The notes: a model not told the origin generated them from the letters alone. DNA of 64,000 nucleotides from Bugula neritina (GCA_964035545.1 OZ037767.1:20810628-20874627), one strand, 5' to 3'. Counted from the stretch's first letter, positions 13,901 through 25,449 are shown. A program made the numbers and translations.

Positions 13901-16900
13901 CTGTGCCTCAAGCCACATTGATTAGAAAGTTAAACACTCCATGTGAATAATATGTAAATATTGTAGTGTTGGCTACATACAGTATGTAACCTCCTTCACT
14001 GTATCTAAACTTCTCTTTATCCACATACAGCTAAATATTGTCATGTATTTTATGAATAAGTATATTATGTTACTTTAGTAGATCTTAGAGGCTTGGCAGG
14101 TTAGAAAATTCAAGTTGAAAATCAATGACTTTCCATTGAACGGCGTGTTTGTTGTAAGATTTTCTGTATACCCTGTTGTTGGTTGTTGCCTTCAGCTACT
14201 CTGTGAATGTAAAATTGATCTGCCAAAGGCTCCTATTACCTGCCTGCAAATCAATGTAATGACAGGGAGCTGAAAACGTAGCTTTTAAATCCGATACAAG
14301 TTGAAGTATTCAGTTCAGAGTGTCACGATCATGTTTCACTTTGCTTTCGTTTGTTTGCTAGCATCTCCTATAGGCTGCTGCCTGTGCTGTCGTAACAGCC
14401 TTGCAGTCCCTCTGCTGATATATCTGATCTGTTCAGAGAGCTGGGATTGACTTGAATAGATTTTTCTGGTTGTTTGGATTTCATTTTGAGTTGGCTTTGC
14501 AGCTGAAGGTTTACCGAGTAAACAGCACCTTTGAAGGCCCAGTCAATAGCTTGCCTTCACTTAATTTACCTGCATCATCGATTTCTTAAATTTACTTTGG
14601 CTAAACTTTTTAGGGTTTTAATACGGCTTAGGCTTACCTGGGGCTGCTGTAGACACTTTTACAGTCAAATGCCAAGTTTATTGAATGCCTGTAAATGGAT
14701 TTATAAGTTGTAAAGGTGGTGAAAATCCACTTTGCTAAAACCTGCATAATTACTTTATTCTGTTTTGTCTTGAAGTCATAAATGCAGTCTGCCTTCTGCT
14801 AATATTCATTACTTCTTATTAGCAGGCTTGGCTTTCGGCTTGCTTTGTAAGCAGATAGAAATTATTATCCTATTTACAGCAGCCTTCTCGGAGTAATTTG
14901 TAAAGCATGTTTTTTGATTCAACATAATTCAATCCATTCTGAATGAGATTTTCAGAGGATTTATATAATAGCTCAGGAATGTATGCTGTTAGCAATACAA
15001 GGTGCGATAGGACGGCCATGCACACTGCAGTCATTAATCATAGCCAACTCAAACTTTTGATCTTATCTCCACCTCAATTTTCATACAGATTTGTTCCACT
15101 GTATTAGATGAGATGAAATATTAGACAGAGGAATGTAATAATAGCATCTTGCACTGACAATACAAAGCTCTATCCTCGGGTGTACTTGATCTTGCCTGTG
15201 AAACTAGACCTCGTCTTAGCCTTGGTATCTTTTCAATGTGTCTGCTGTATTCTCTTAGTCTCCAGTCTACACAGCCTGTCCACTTCATTCTCTTAGTCTT
15301 AGTCCCCAGTCTAAACAGCCTGTCCACTTCATTCTCTTAGCCTTAGTTCCCAGTCTATACAGCCTGTCCACTTCATTCTCTTAGCCTTCGTCCCCAGTCT
15401 ATACAGCCTGTCCACTTCATTCTCTTAGCCTTAGTCCCCAGTCTACACAGCCTGTCCACTTCATTCTCTTAGCCTTAGTCCCCAGTCTATACACCCTGTC
15501 CACTTCATTCTCTTAGCCTTAGTCCCCAGTTTATACAGTATTCATTATTATTGTTGAACTGATTGCTTCAGCCGGAAGGTGAGGATATTGTGAAGAAGAC
15601 ACAGCTAATGGAGTTGGCCATCATGAATGGCACGTACAGGAACCAGACAAAACTGCTACAGGCTGCTGCTGCCCAATCAGCTCGTAAGTGCTCTTGTCGT
15701 CCAGCCAATCACATCGCCCCCCTCAATCTGCTGCACTGTCGGCTCTAATGATAGGCTTCTCTAATACTTTCAGGTGTTTGATGCTGCTTCTTCTAACAAG
15801 GATGATTTCAGAGTGACTGGTGCTGCCGATTATGTAATTCTTCTCAAATATTTGACCTTCACAGCAGCATTTCCTGAGTGAATGTCTAGCTGTTAGTCCA
15901 CTGATAAGCAGCATAGAGTAGTATATCGGCAGCACCACTCACTGTCAGCTAATGTAGTCTTCTCTCTTTCAGGTGATGCCTGTGCACTGCCTGTGCATTG
16001 TCCGGTGTAGACATGTCTCCGGTGTAGGTCTGTCCACTAATACTTGTTGGTAAACTTACTGCTCTGTTTGCAGCCGGAAGGGGAAGATGAACTGAAGAGA
16101 CGTCAGCTCATGGAACTCGCTCTTATAAATGGTACTTACCGTGACACTAAGTCAGCGGCCACCCCCTCCGACCAGAGCAGCGGCGTGTCTCCGCCCTCTT
16201 CGCTCTCTCCCCTCACAGGGCCGGGTCACCCGGCAGCAATGGCTGCCGCTGTAGCCAGCCGTAAGTGGCATGCTCGTCGTTGTACATAGCATGTTGTGCC
16301 GGCTTCATCTAGTAGAGTTTAGAACCCGCAGCTCGTGCATTGTGTTGTAATTATCTTCTCCTGACCAGAGCTCTTCCCTGCTCTACCAACTTCAGTCTCA
16401 GTTACACTTTGTGCTGGTCTCTACATTCATGTGCAGACAACTTCCAACTGGTAGTATAGCAAATTGTATAATCTAGTCAACTAGGTTGGAGTATTTACAG
16501 TTGATGTCCTGCTACCTATACAGCAACCTCTAAGCTGCTCGTTGTGATACAAACTATTGCCTCTGGAGAGATCGTGATACATGGTGTGAATTATGTTGTA
16601 GAGCTGAAATGTTATGTTGTATTTGTAGTTATCTTCTCTCATTAAATTGCACCAACTATAAATATATGATGCTTCCAAAGGTACATCTATTATGCTTTGC
16701 AGTAGAACACAGGTGATCTAATTTTCTGCGGTGAAAAAATGGGAGAGAGCACAACACTCAATTTAATTTTTTTAATTTAAAAAACTTTGAAATTTTCAAT
16801 TATTTGACAAACTCAAAAATGTGTCTCAAGAGTGAATTTCTAGTTAAAAACTTACTTTTGAATAACTTAATGTAACGTTTGCTATTTCTTGACCCTTCTT

Positions 16901-19605
16901 TATTGCCTTGAAGGTCAAAGCCGGCATGCTCTGTTAAGCTGGCAGAGTGAGCATACTCTGTCTTAACAGCCAACTTTCTATGCTTTACTAACCATTCAGT
17001 GTTTGTTACAGTACCTAGACTTCTACGGCACATGTGCAGATGCACAGGAAGCTCTGTTGCCGTGTGTAAGCTGCACCCAATAGTATTGCTTGCTGCTTAT
17101 ATTTAGCCAACTGCTATTCAAGTTGTCACTCAAAGTAACTTTTCTACTTTTTGTGCAGACAAACTGACAAAGAACATAACTCCGCATTATATTACGTTAC
17201 AATATGAAGATGCTTTACATATGTATGGTAGTGTGAAGATTGACTCAAAGCTATGTGCAAGTTGTGTTCTTTGTCGGTGGCCCTTTGCATGTTGTACACA
17301 ATCAGTTGAGTGATGGCTACTGTTGAATGTGCGTTTGTTTGTTATAGTTGATGCTACTAGCTCCTCACATGCTCTTGCCTTTACACTTACCATCTATATT
17401 TTACTTACTGCTAGATTACAAGCAGCACTTGTTATTATCTGTTAGTTGTACACATGTATTTACCCTTAGTTCCATAGGCAGTATTTTCTTACCATTTTAA
17501 AAAGGAGAAGACAACCCCAAATTTTTCAAATGATTTCAATTGGATTTTCATTTAATGTGGTTAACTAGTGCCGTTTCATTAAAGAGAACTGACTGCCTGT
17601 GCTGTTACTAAATGCTCTCCGATACTAGCAGCTGTGACAGCACTCCTGGCAGCCATGTACTCTTGTTTGTCTTGACTATTCAATGTTTTATGTTGATACA
17701 GAACTGCAACACAGACTGATGGGACAACCTCTCATTCCAGCTGCCCCAGCAGCATACCAGCAGCAGCTGAGTTTAGCCATGCAGCAACAGTCTCCCCTGT
17801 TGAGAATGCCACCATTTGGTCAGCTGGGGGCACAGCTGCACGTCTCGCCTCGGCTTGCTACCCCTGTCTCTCAGGCAGCACAGAATCCTGGTGCCCCCCT
17901 GATGGGAATGCCTCCACCACTGGTATCCTCAACTGACGGATCTGCAACTACAGGCACCATGCTTTATAACACGGCAGCAACATCACTGCCAGGCTTTATA
18001 GGTCAGAATGCTGCCGACCTGAGCCCCTTCGGTCTGATTAACCAGGCTGGACTATTTGAATACCAAACCCCTGCAGTTGACCCGTCAGCAGCTGGTATGT
18101 TCACTAACACATGTGGCAGCGTGGCTGCGTCAGCTTGACATTTGTGAGTCTTAAACTTAATGGTCAAGTGTTGTACTGCCTTTAACTTGGCGATCAAGTG
18201 TGGTAGTGCCTTTAACTTAATGATCAAGTGTTGTACTGACTTTAACTTGATGGTCAAGTGTGGTAGTGCCTTCATTTTAGTGAATGTTGGTAGCAGTGAC
18301 TCGTGGTGTCAATTATGTATGATTTGTGTAAGCTGCTGACCTCACTTTACTACTACAGTGTCAGCACCAATGTGTCAACCCAGCTGCAACAGTCTGTAAT
18401 GTAGTTAGATGTGCTATACTAATGACTAGCAGTGTTTTAGGAATCATGATGTTCTCACCTCCCCCTGAAAGCTATTTCGGTTCTACACACCCTGGTCTTC
18501 AGAACTACCAAATGCCTATTACCAACTATTGACCTGCTACTGACAGCTCTCCAACTCCATTGGTTAATGCCAGCTGGTCAACTTGTCTTAATCTACAGCC
18601 AGACACCTCTTAATGTTTTTTTCGTACAATTAATTATATTTTATCAGTTTTATCAGCCACTCACCGTAATTCAACTTCCTGTACACTCTATCAGCACTAA
18701 CAGATCTGATTGGCGTCTGGGAAAGACTAACCACTGCTTAGTCTGGCTGCTGCCACTTTAAAATCAATTTTAACCAAAATTAGCTGCTGCATAAGTCACC
18801 ACCTGACGTTGATGTTAATACTTGCTCTCACTCTCGAGTATATGTCTGTCTGTACATTTCCTGGCATAGTTTCCGCTGGCTTAATCTCTGGGGTTGTAAC
18901 TTAACTTGGCACATTTCTACTAGTATTAACATCTTTATCATGTCGCCATAAACTTTGCCCAGTAGTAATTCCCTTCTTTAACTCAATCATTTTCTTAAAA
19001 AATAACTCCATTTTATCATCAAAATTATCTTTAAAATATTCTGTGATAATTTGGCCCCATCTTGTACATATCATCCTTTCAATACGACAGACCCCTACAT
19101 TCCAAATGTTCCAGAATGTTCCCTCTAAGAAAACTCAACCTTTTCCACATCCTCAACTTGTTGAGTATACTTTCATAACTAACGAATTGTTTGGACTGGC
19201 TACCCTGCCATGATCACATGATCACTAGCCATGATCACTGGTTGTGGGTCAGCACATAGCACTCTACTCAGCATGTTGTCATGGTGATTTCCATAATACT
19301 GCCTGCTGTCACACAAGACTGTCTGCTCACTGCTGCCAACCTATCGCAGTCCATCACTAACTTCTCTATAAGCTGTTTTGTACTTGAGGGGACAACTTAG
19401 CACTGCTATAGGAAGGCAGCATAGCTGACTATCTTGTATCAACTGGTAAAGCACGCCAATCTCTTAGTCTCGTATAACATAACCTCACGTAATCATGCTT
19501 GTCAGGGATGTGTTTTACACCCAGTGGGCATCTCTTACAGGTGCCATAAACAAAGTTCGGCGTACAGCCGCTGCCGTTGCCACTCACCCTTATCAGAGAG
19601 TCTAA
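7946..19605 (+). CDS. qki/how: Quaking/HOW-type STAR (QUA1-KH-QUA2) RNA-binding protein, multiple isoforms
   Basis: STAR-family regulator of pre-mRNA splicing, mRNA stability and translation that binds ACUAAY sites as a QUA1 dimer (family knowledge). Exons: 7946-8069, 11659-11786, 12993-13109, 13349-13492, then 15572-15683 (5a) or 16074-16260 (5b), 17702-18094, and a terminal exon. QUA1 is about residues 12-52 ([22 protein letters not shown]). The KH domain is about residues 85-171 ([37 protein letters not shown]). QUA2 is EGED..K..QLMELA..NGTYR. With 5b and the last exon the protein is 385 residues; with 5a it is 360. The start at 7946 has a strong AnnATGG context; an in-frame ATG at 7931 would add five residues. 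The [10 protein letters not shown] segment before KH resembles insect HOW more than vertebrate QKI. The stop of the longest form is TAA 19603-19605. Confidence 0.94.
8070..11658 (+). other. STAR gene intron 1 (3.6 kb)
   Basis: It joins the QUA1 exon (phase 1 donor, G|GTGAGC) to an exon beginning AAATAAATAAAG. The 8160-8660 part is low-complexity sequence rich in ACTAAT/ATTAGT permutations. I see no further exon or mobile element. Confidence 0.7.
13765..13836 (+). repeat. Direct duplication of about 34 bp in an intron
   Basis: The segment with CTACCTGGGCCAACTCC is present twice in tandem inside the intron after the second KH exon. No function is evident. Confidence 0.8.
15250..15536 (+). repeat. 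44-bp minisatellite upstream of alternative exon 5a
   Basis: About six copies of a 44-bp unit containing CACTTCATTCTCTTAGCC and CCCAGTCTA. It ends about 35 bases before the exon 5a acceptor and is pyrimidine-rich with repeated TCTCTTAG, so each unit carries an acceptor-like stretch. Confidence 0.93.
15572..15683 (+). other. Alternative QUA2 exon 5a of the STAR gene
   Basis: 112 bases, entering at phase 0 after TTGCTTCAG and leaving at phase 1 before GTAAGTG. It encodes [20 protein letters not shown], then [10 protein letters not shown] and a short Ala-rich end. It aligns over its first ~25 codons with exon 5b, which lies 390 bases downstream. Its QUA2 core keeps the Lys..Gln spacing of the family. 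Splicing to exon 6 (AACTGCAA) gives QSA-QLQHRL in frame. The sequence just inside the two donors is also alike (GTAAGTG...CTCTTGTCGT here, GCTCGTCGT after 5b), consistent with a duplicated exon and its flank. Confidence 0.9.
16074..16260 (+). other. Alternative QUA2 exon 5b of the STAR gene
   Basis: 187 bases, entering at phase 0 after GTTTGCAG and leaving at phase 1 before GTAAGTGG. It encodes [20 protein letters not shown], then TYRDT and a Ser/Pro/Ala-rich linker. [21 protein letters not shown] is closest to the single QUA2 exon of HOW-like proteins, so this is probably the ancestral copy. An ACTAAT lies at 16036-16041, 33 bases before the exon, placed for a branch point or a STAR binding site. 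Confidence 0.92.
18095..18138 (+). other. Read-through C-terminus A of the STAR protein (donor not used)
   Basis: If the GTATGT donor at 18095 is not spliced, translation continues ...[16 protein letters not shown] and stops at 18136-18138. An ACTAAC (18103-18108) sits eight bases inside the donor. The arrangement recalls vertebrate QKI isoforms with short alternative tails. Whether this form is made needs transcript data. Confidence 0.6.
18148..18272 (+). repeat. ~30-bp tandem repeat, four copies
   Basis: Units containing CTTTAACTTGATGGTCAAGT lie just after read-through stop A. They would be intronic in isoforms B and C and 3' UTR in isoform A. Confidence 0.85.
18441..18532 (+). other. Alternative terminal exon 7a (C-terminus B) of the STAR gene
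   Basis: It follows AGTGTTTTAG. Entered at phase 1 from the 18094 donor it reads [14 protein letters not shown], then [16 protein letters not shown] and TGA (18530-18532). The frame is open with coding-like composition over 30 residues. It has a good acceptor, and an ACTAAT (18418-18423) lies 18 bases before the exon. It is too short to show up as a long open frame. I do not recognise the tail. Confidence 0.72.
19541..19605 (+). other. Terminal exon 7b (nuclear-type HPYQR C-terminus) of the STAR gene
   Basis: It follows TCTCTTACAG. At phase 1 it reads [20 protein letters not shown], then V and TAA (19603-19605). This matches the GAVATKVRR...HPYQR ending of QKI-5/HOW long forms, whose RVHPYQR segment is the known STAR nuclear localisation signal. 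Isoforms ending here are therefore likely nuclear (inference from family). Confidence 0.88.
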
Positions 19606-20164
19606 CACTCACTCACTTGGCAAGACTTTCACACGACGCATGTATATAACGGAAGGTTAGTTGACTCTTACTAACAGCAGTAGGGACTCTGGTTGCTGCC
19701 ACTGGGTCACTGTGCTGCCTCGGGTCACTGGCAGATGTGATGTTTTATAAACTCTGCTTTTTAGTCTAGCATCAAGCACTTGTACATGTATGTTAATAAT
19801 TATTGGTGAATTGGGCTATCAGTTTTGTATCTAATGTATTGACTGCTAACTTTCCTAGCTCTAATCTCCACTCAACAAGCTGCCATATTGTTTCCTGTTG
19901 TCTTATTCTCACCAACTAACTTCAACTTTCTGCCCTGCATCAGAGTTCTATAAACACATAGTTCCAGTCTCTATATGCCCAGTTAGAAGAGTAGTGCATT
20001 CTTGTTTCTCCTTAATAATGGACAAACTAATGATCACCTATTCGGTTGCTTGCAGTTTTCATGGTGAACCTGTGCTTTATTAATATAATATATAATAACA
20101 CAATATAACCATATCATATGATAACCTGTGCTAGTCCATGATTTCTTATTGCAATAACTTTCTA

Positions 20165-20238
20165 CAATGTCACGTGGTACAATGTCACACGGTGCAATGT
20201 CACGTGGTGCAATGTCACGTTGTGCAATGTCACACGCA
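20165..20238 (+). repeat. 15-bp tandem repeat, five copies
   Basis: Copies of CAATGTCACGTGGTG with small changes, in the STAR 3' region. Each unit carries a CACGTG-like palindrome. Confidence 0.88.
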
Positions 20239-20821
20239 ATATTCACCGACAGCTTTCGTCAGAGCAACTAACCTATAAAACTGGTGATAGATTGCATAAC
20301 TTCCTTAGCTCTATTTCTGTCTCACACATTCAGTATTACGACCAGGCTGTGCTATACAGGCTTGAGACGGCCTGCTACCCATTAACATTTACAATGTAGT
20401 GAACATGTGACAATCAGTTCAGTGTGGCCTTGCACTGGATACTATGCAATTTTGAATAGTTTGCAATACCTATATAAATATGTATGGCATGAGAATTAAA
20501 TATTTTTTTCTGTTTTATTATGACACCATTTAGACATTTCCTATGTTAATCACCTGTTTTATACACGAATACTATTTTGTTTATCAAATATTGTTTCAAC
20601 TGATTTTATTTTGAATAGGTTGAGTCTGGAAGGTTTTCATTTAGGCCAATATTTTTTAATACGTTATGCAATTTTTTAACTGAAGTTATTTTGTTTTTTA
20701 ATTGAAGTTATTATTTTGTTGTTGGTTGTAAGATGCTGCTACTATGATTTAATGACTGAATATTAAATCATCATGTGCAGCTTTTTTCTTGCCATTTTAT
20801 AGCATTTTCACATTTTTTTTC

Positions 20822-20827
20822 AATAAA
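20822..20827 (+). promoter_or_regulatory. Candidate proximal poly(A) signal of the STAR gene
   Basis: AATAAA about 1.2 kb after the exon 7b stop, in a T-rich context. One of two plausible 3' ends. Confidence 0.4.
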
Positions 20828-22459
20828 TACAAATTTCAAAATTTACAAATATTTGCCAAGTAATTTTCTTCTCAATATCTCCTCATCTCTGCACCTTCCA
20901 TCTCCCATTCCACTCACTAGAATATAACTTACTTATTTCATTGATTTTCAACTATTGTTTGTCAATACTAGTTATACTAATATCTTGACCGCATTTTAGT
21001 TTGATTCAAATAATTTTCAATTTTCTCACTAAGACTTGGTATAAAACTTAGCCAGTAATAGCTAAGTTGGTTCTAGGCTGGGGTGATAGTTCTGCGTATT
21101 CATTATCAATAAGATTCAATCTGTTTGTTAACCTTGGTTTAATGATAGTAATTCAGTTGTTTATCCACCTCAATATTTGGAAAATAGAACAAGTATGCAA
21201 GAACTGTCACCCGAAGCTAGCCCACAGCAAGGTGATGACTATCTTTTCTTTATGCCTTCTAGTTGCCAGGACTAACATATTTACACCTTCAAGCACCGTA
21301 CAGGATCTTCTGTGCTTTGTGATGTGGACATACCTAACGCTGTCAAACCCTGCTCTTTATTGGCCGGTTCTAGTGAGACTACTTGTACATCTATTACTAC
21401 TTATACTTATGACCACTTGAATATCGTGATAACTATTAACCAGTTTTGATTCCATATCTCAGACAATTTGCACTAATCATGAGCTTGTTTAAATTTCTAC
21501 TCTGATTTACTATCTAATATGACATCAACTGTGATGGGTGCAGCTAACCAATCACTTCTTTAAATGTAATCATGCATTTGATTGGCTTAATTTCCTTGAT
21601 ACCACGATTAATGCTAACCATGTATATTTTGAACAAAGCTGGCAATTGGTAGACATTTTGATGGTGTTATGTATGTATACTAATAACTATAATATTATAT
21701 CTTGGCCGAGAAATGTGCCTTTTGCCTTATGTCTTTAACTCATGAATTTTGTTTACACTGCATCTAGCGCTATTTTTACACCAGTTATTTTCATTATTAT
21801 ATCTTGGAAGTGATTATACTGTGGAACTAATACGGTTCTTAGACATTAGGTTCTTTTATTTTGTTGTATTGATAGCTGACATGTATATACATTTTGTTAT
21901 TTGTTATTCATTTTCACTACTTACTTGAGTGTTAAATATCACAATGTCTGTGTTGGTGTGACTTTAGAGTGGGAGTTGTGTTATTTGCTGCAGCATGCAT
22001 TACCAGTGTGCATCTAAGCATGGCCAATTGAGTTGTTCAATGAAATTTATATGCTTTTCAATTTTCATCTAACTGCAAAGTTTGATTTAGTTATTGCAGT
22101 TGTTTGCTTGTGGCCATTAGCAACCAATATGGCACTGCTTTCGTGGTTGCATGTCACCTAATATGCCAACTATTGCAATCCTGTTGCTGTGAGATTGAAA
22201 ATGCTAACCACTGTACTGTTGCTGTTCTTCATAACTACTAATGTGTTCCTTACATGCTAAATTTTGCTGTTACAGTGTTCGTATTGGCCTGGGGTTTAAC
22301 CAAATGCTACTTCCCAGGTTAATATGTCACTTAGTTTTGTATAGTTATGCTTGTACTAAGGCCTGGACCTACTTACCCAGCTACTGTACTTGTTTATGTA
22401 GTCTTTCTTCTAACAGTGTATACTTAACACCCTGTTTTTCTCTTATCTAATACAGTCAT

Positions 22460-22465
22460 AATAAA
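22460..22465 (+). promoter_or_regulatory. Candidate distal poly(A) signal of the STAR gene
   Basis: AATAAA followed by GTTTCATT. If used, it gives a 3' UTR of nearly 3 kb, as is common for Quaking-type genes, and encloses the ACTAAY cluster. Confidence 0.45.
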
Positions 22466-23461
22466 GTTTCATTACTAAAACAACTAATTGGTATATTCAT
22501 CAATTGCAAGCTATGCAGTAGTGCTCAGCAGCTCACACCTCAACCACTGCACCAACACTAAATCCATTTGAGTACGTCATGGTGTTGATCTAGTTTTCAG
22601 GCTTAACATGGAGTGGGAGTTGCCTGATCATATACGCTGATTGATGAAATCATTCTTTCTAACCAATGATTGATTTAAAGCTGTTCATATTGATTATGTC
22701 ATAACTAATTTTTCATGCTTGTGTCGCAGGAACCCTTCTGGAATGGCTGGCTAGCTGTTTTAACATCTAACATTCCATTACTTAGCCTAGTTAACCCGTA
22801 TTTTCAACTAATATTCAAGGCATACTTTCGCATGAGTTGGCCACTCTAAGGCAGCAGCAGCATTTGTGACCATCTCCTGACATTTTCTTGGTCATTCGTG
22901 TGATATTTACATTTGCTAACAAATCTCAACCAAAATTTTATTCATAGTGCTTCGGGAATCAAAATCCGAGTATATACACTGGGTGTTTATCAAAGACTAT
23001 TTTCATTTTAATACTCATTGTATAGACATTATTTCTTTTTTTTTCTTGCCAATCTTTATATTTTGTATTCTTCATAAAGCTATGCACCACAGAATAAAAT
23101 ATAAATATAATGCCTAATTTCTTTGTGAAGACTAATGATTTACTGTGTATAATTTTATCTAATTTTGTCAGTTTTCGAGTTCTGTTCACAATTAACCTCG
23201 CACATTCTGCTATAGAAACCTACTATATAACTGCATCACGTAATTGCTTTAAAATGTTTTCAGCTTACTGCACACACACCACGTGCTACTAAACCACACC
23301 ATGGTGTGACGAAGTAAGGCAAACTTAATAAAAAAATTTAATCTAATGATAAAGGAGAAGGACATCAGGCCTGCTTCATTCAGTTGCTCTAGTTGAAAAA
23401 TAAAGCTGCAAGCCTCTACCTTTCTAGGTTACAATAGGCAGATTTTCTGTATCATTTACCA

Positions 23462-24621
23462 CAGTGGTTCCCAACCTGGGGGGAATTTAGACTTTTTAGG
23501 TTGGTAATTTAGAGTTTGAAAAATTCACGCAGTTTGTTGACGGCTTTTTGAACTCTTGCAAGTTACATGTATAATATCTATAAGCCTTCATTTTAGTTCA
23601 ATTATTTAACCAAACCATATTCTGCAATCTCAGTCTACTTCTACATGATTGTGTTTATTAATTGTTCTACCCTAACTCTCTGTGGTATGTCGAATGGAAA
23701 TAAAAAAATTGCAAAAACCAACAGGCAAGTCAATCTCTATGAACTGTATACTAAATATTTAGTAAATATATTTGCTGCACTAAATAATCTAAACCTAAAA
23801 ATGCAGGAGTGCAATCATACCATTGCTTTTCATAGCAGCATCAATGTTTTTAAATTTACACTAAAGCATGGTGCCTATCCCCACACTCAATCATCTATTA
23901 TAGGAGAAGAACCTGTTCCAATTTTAGGTAAAAATTGCACACTGGTAATAAATTTCCCAAACCCAGTAAAAATTACAGAAGTAATAATGGCAGAAAATGG
24001 AAAAGTAAGTAAAAATGGCACAGGTAATAATGGCACAAATGTAAAAGTAGTTGAAAATTGCACATTTTTAATTTTGGGGATGGGGTTTGGGTTGGAGTTT
24101 GTTTAATATCAGTGTGCCATTTTTACCCACTCTTCTATTTGTGCCATTACTACCTGTGCCATTTTTACCTAAAATAATTCTGGATTTCAACAACAAACTC
24201 TTCTCACACATGGCTGACAAAGCAGAGTTTTGGTGCCACCCAACACCACCTATCTATGTGAGGTAGGATTCTCATCAATTCAAAGAAAAGAGAAACTGCC
24301 TAAACCTGATGAGTGACTTAAGATGGGCCTGGTCAAAAACAGAGCCAGGCTTAAGCAAGCCTGGCACAAAAGCATTAGCTGCAGCCTTAACATTAAAAAC
24401 TGAACTGCTCTGTGTTTTATAACATAATAATAACGATAATATAACGATATATTATGAAATTATATTATATTCAAATATAACAGAACAAACTATATTACAT
24501 TGTATCATATATATTATCATTGTCAGTCATAAAGTTTTTGATTTGCAGAAGGGGGGGGGGAATTAATAGTCAACATTCTTTATGAAAGGGGGAATAGTGC
24601 GAAAAAGGTTGGGAACCACTG
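23462..24621. mobile_element. hAT-type DNA transposon, internally deleted copy 1 (1160 bp)
   Basis: Perfect 16-bp terminal inverted repeats CAGTGGTTCCCAACCT / AGGTTGGGAACCACTG are flanked by an exact 8-bp target duplication ATTTACCA (23454-23461 and 24622-24629), diagnostic of hAT elements. Inside, plus-strand frames keep decayed transposase pieces: one near 23720-23880 with YLVNIFAALNNLNLKMQ, and a C-terminal dimerisation-like piece near 24220-24380 with GFSSIQRKEKLPKPDE followed by a stop. A foldback repeat interrupts it at about 23927-24168. It cannot encode a working transposase. It sits between the convergent STAR and SUEL-CUB genes. Confidence 0.92.
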
Positions 24622-25443
24622 ATTTACCACATGTGTAATAATTTATAGAAAGAAATTCAACCTTTTGACAATATCTATGGATTATATTTAGCTTAGAATA
24701 ATTGTGGTATGCATAAAAATACAATATAAATCCTACAAAAATAATTCTACCAAAAACACAAAATAGAACATGATAAATTTATATGAGCAAATACAATATC
24801 AAACATAAAAAACATAAAATGCTATATGGTAAAACATATAAACTATGTTTACATAAAAGCCATATAATATAAAACATAAAATAGTTGTACATGAAAGTAA
24901 TACAATATAAAATTACATGTAAAATAGTTGCACATGAAAGTATAACAATAAAAATTATGTAAAATAAGAATGTTTATACTGACAGTATTGAAGACACCAT
25001 GAAGAGAATGCTACCATATACTCATGGTATAAATAATGAAGGTAATATAGTAACCTTATAATATTATAATAATCAATAAGTGCTGAGGTAAATACTGTAG
25101 AAATACTGGCGCTGCGATAATATCCGATTATTGCAAAAAGCAAAGCGCAGGGAATACATACTTATATATGACTTTTCTTTCGAAAAATAGTGGCTAGATT
25201 TTTATACTTGTAAATGAAAAAAGGAAACAAACATAATTTTAGTCCTGAGTGAGGTTTTCATCAGTTACACATAGCATAGGTGAAAAGCTAATGTTCACTC
25301 ATGTGTCACGGTCTTACAATGACTGGCAAATTTTAAGTTGCAAGGAATGATGAATTTGAATAAAAAACTAAAGGAACTAAATGAAAAGAGCAATGCTAAC
25401 TTAAACCCAAGACCTCACGAATGTCAGTCAAGATATAAACTAG

Positions 25444-25449
25444 TTTATT
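25444..25449 (-). promoter_or_regulatory. Poly(A) signal of the SUEL-CUB gene
   Basis: AATAAA on the minus strand, about 75 bases after the TAG stop of the SUEL-CUB-TM gene. Confidence 0.6.

Larger units (their letters stand above)
18103..22488 (+). promoter_or_regulatory. Cluster of ACTAAY (STAR/Quaking response core) motifs over the 3' region
   Basis: By eye I locate 18 plus-strand ACTAAC/ACTAAT hexamers, at 18103, 18418, 18696, 18726, 19178, 19356, 19670, 19915, 20026, 20267, 20976, 21271, 21472, 21679, 21826, 22237, 22483 and one or more near these. ACUAAY is the known binding core of this protein family. A comparable 4.2-kb stretch upstream of the gene shows about five. Confidence 0.55.

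Noticed and set aside
20034-20246. Minus-strand frame with RDIAPRDIAP repeats
   Set aside because: Derived from the 15-bp CAATGTCACGTGGTG repeat.
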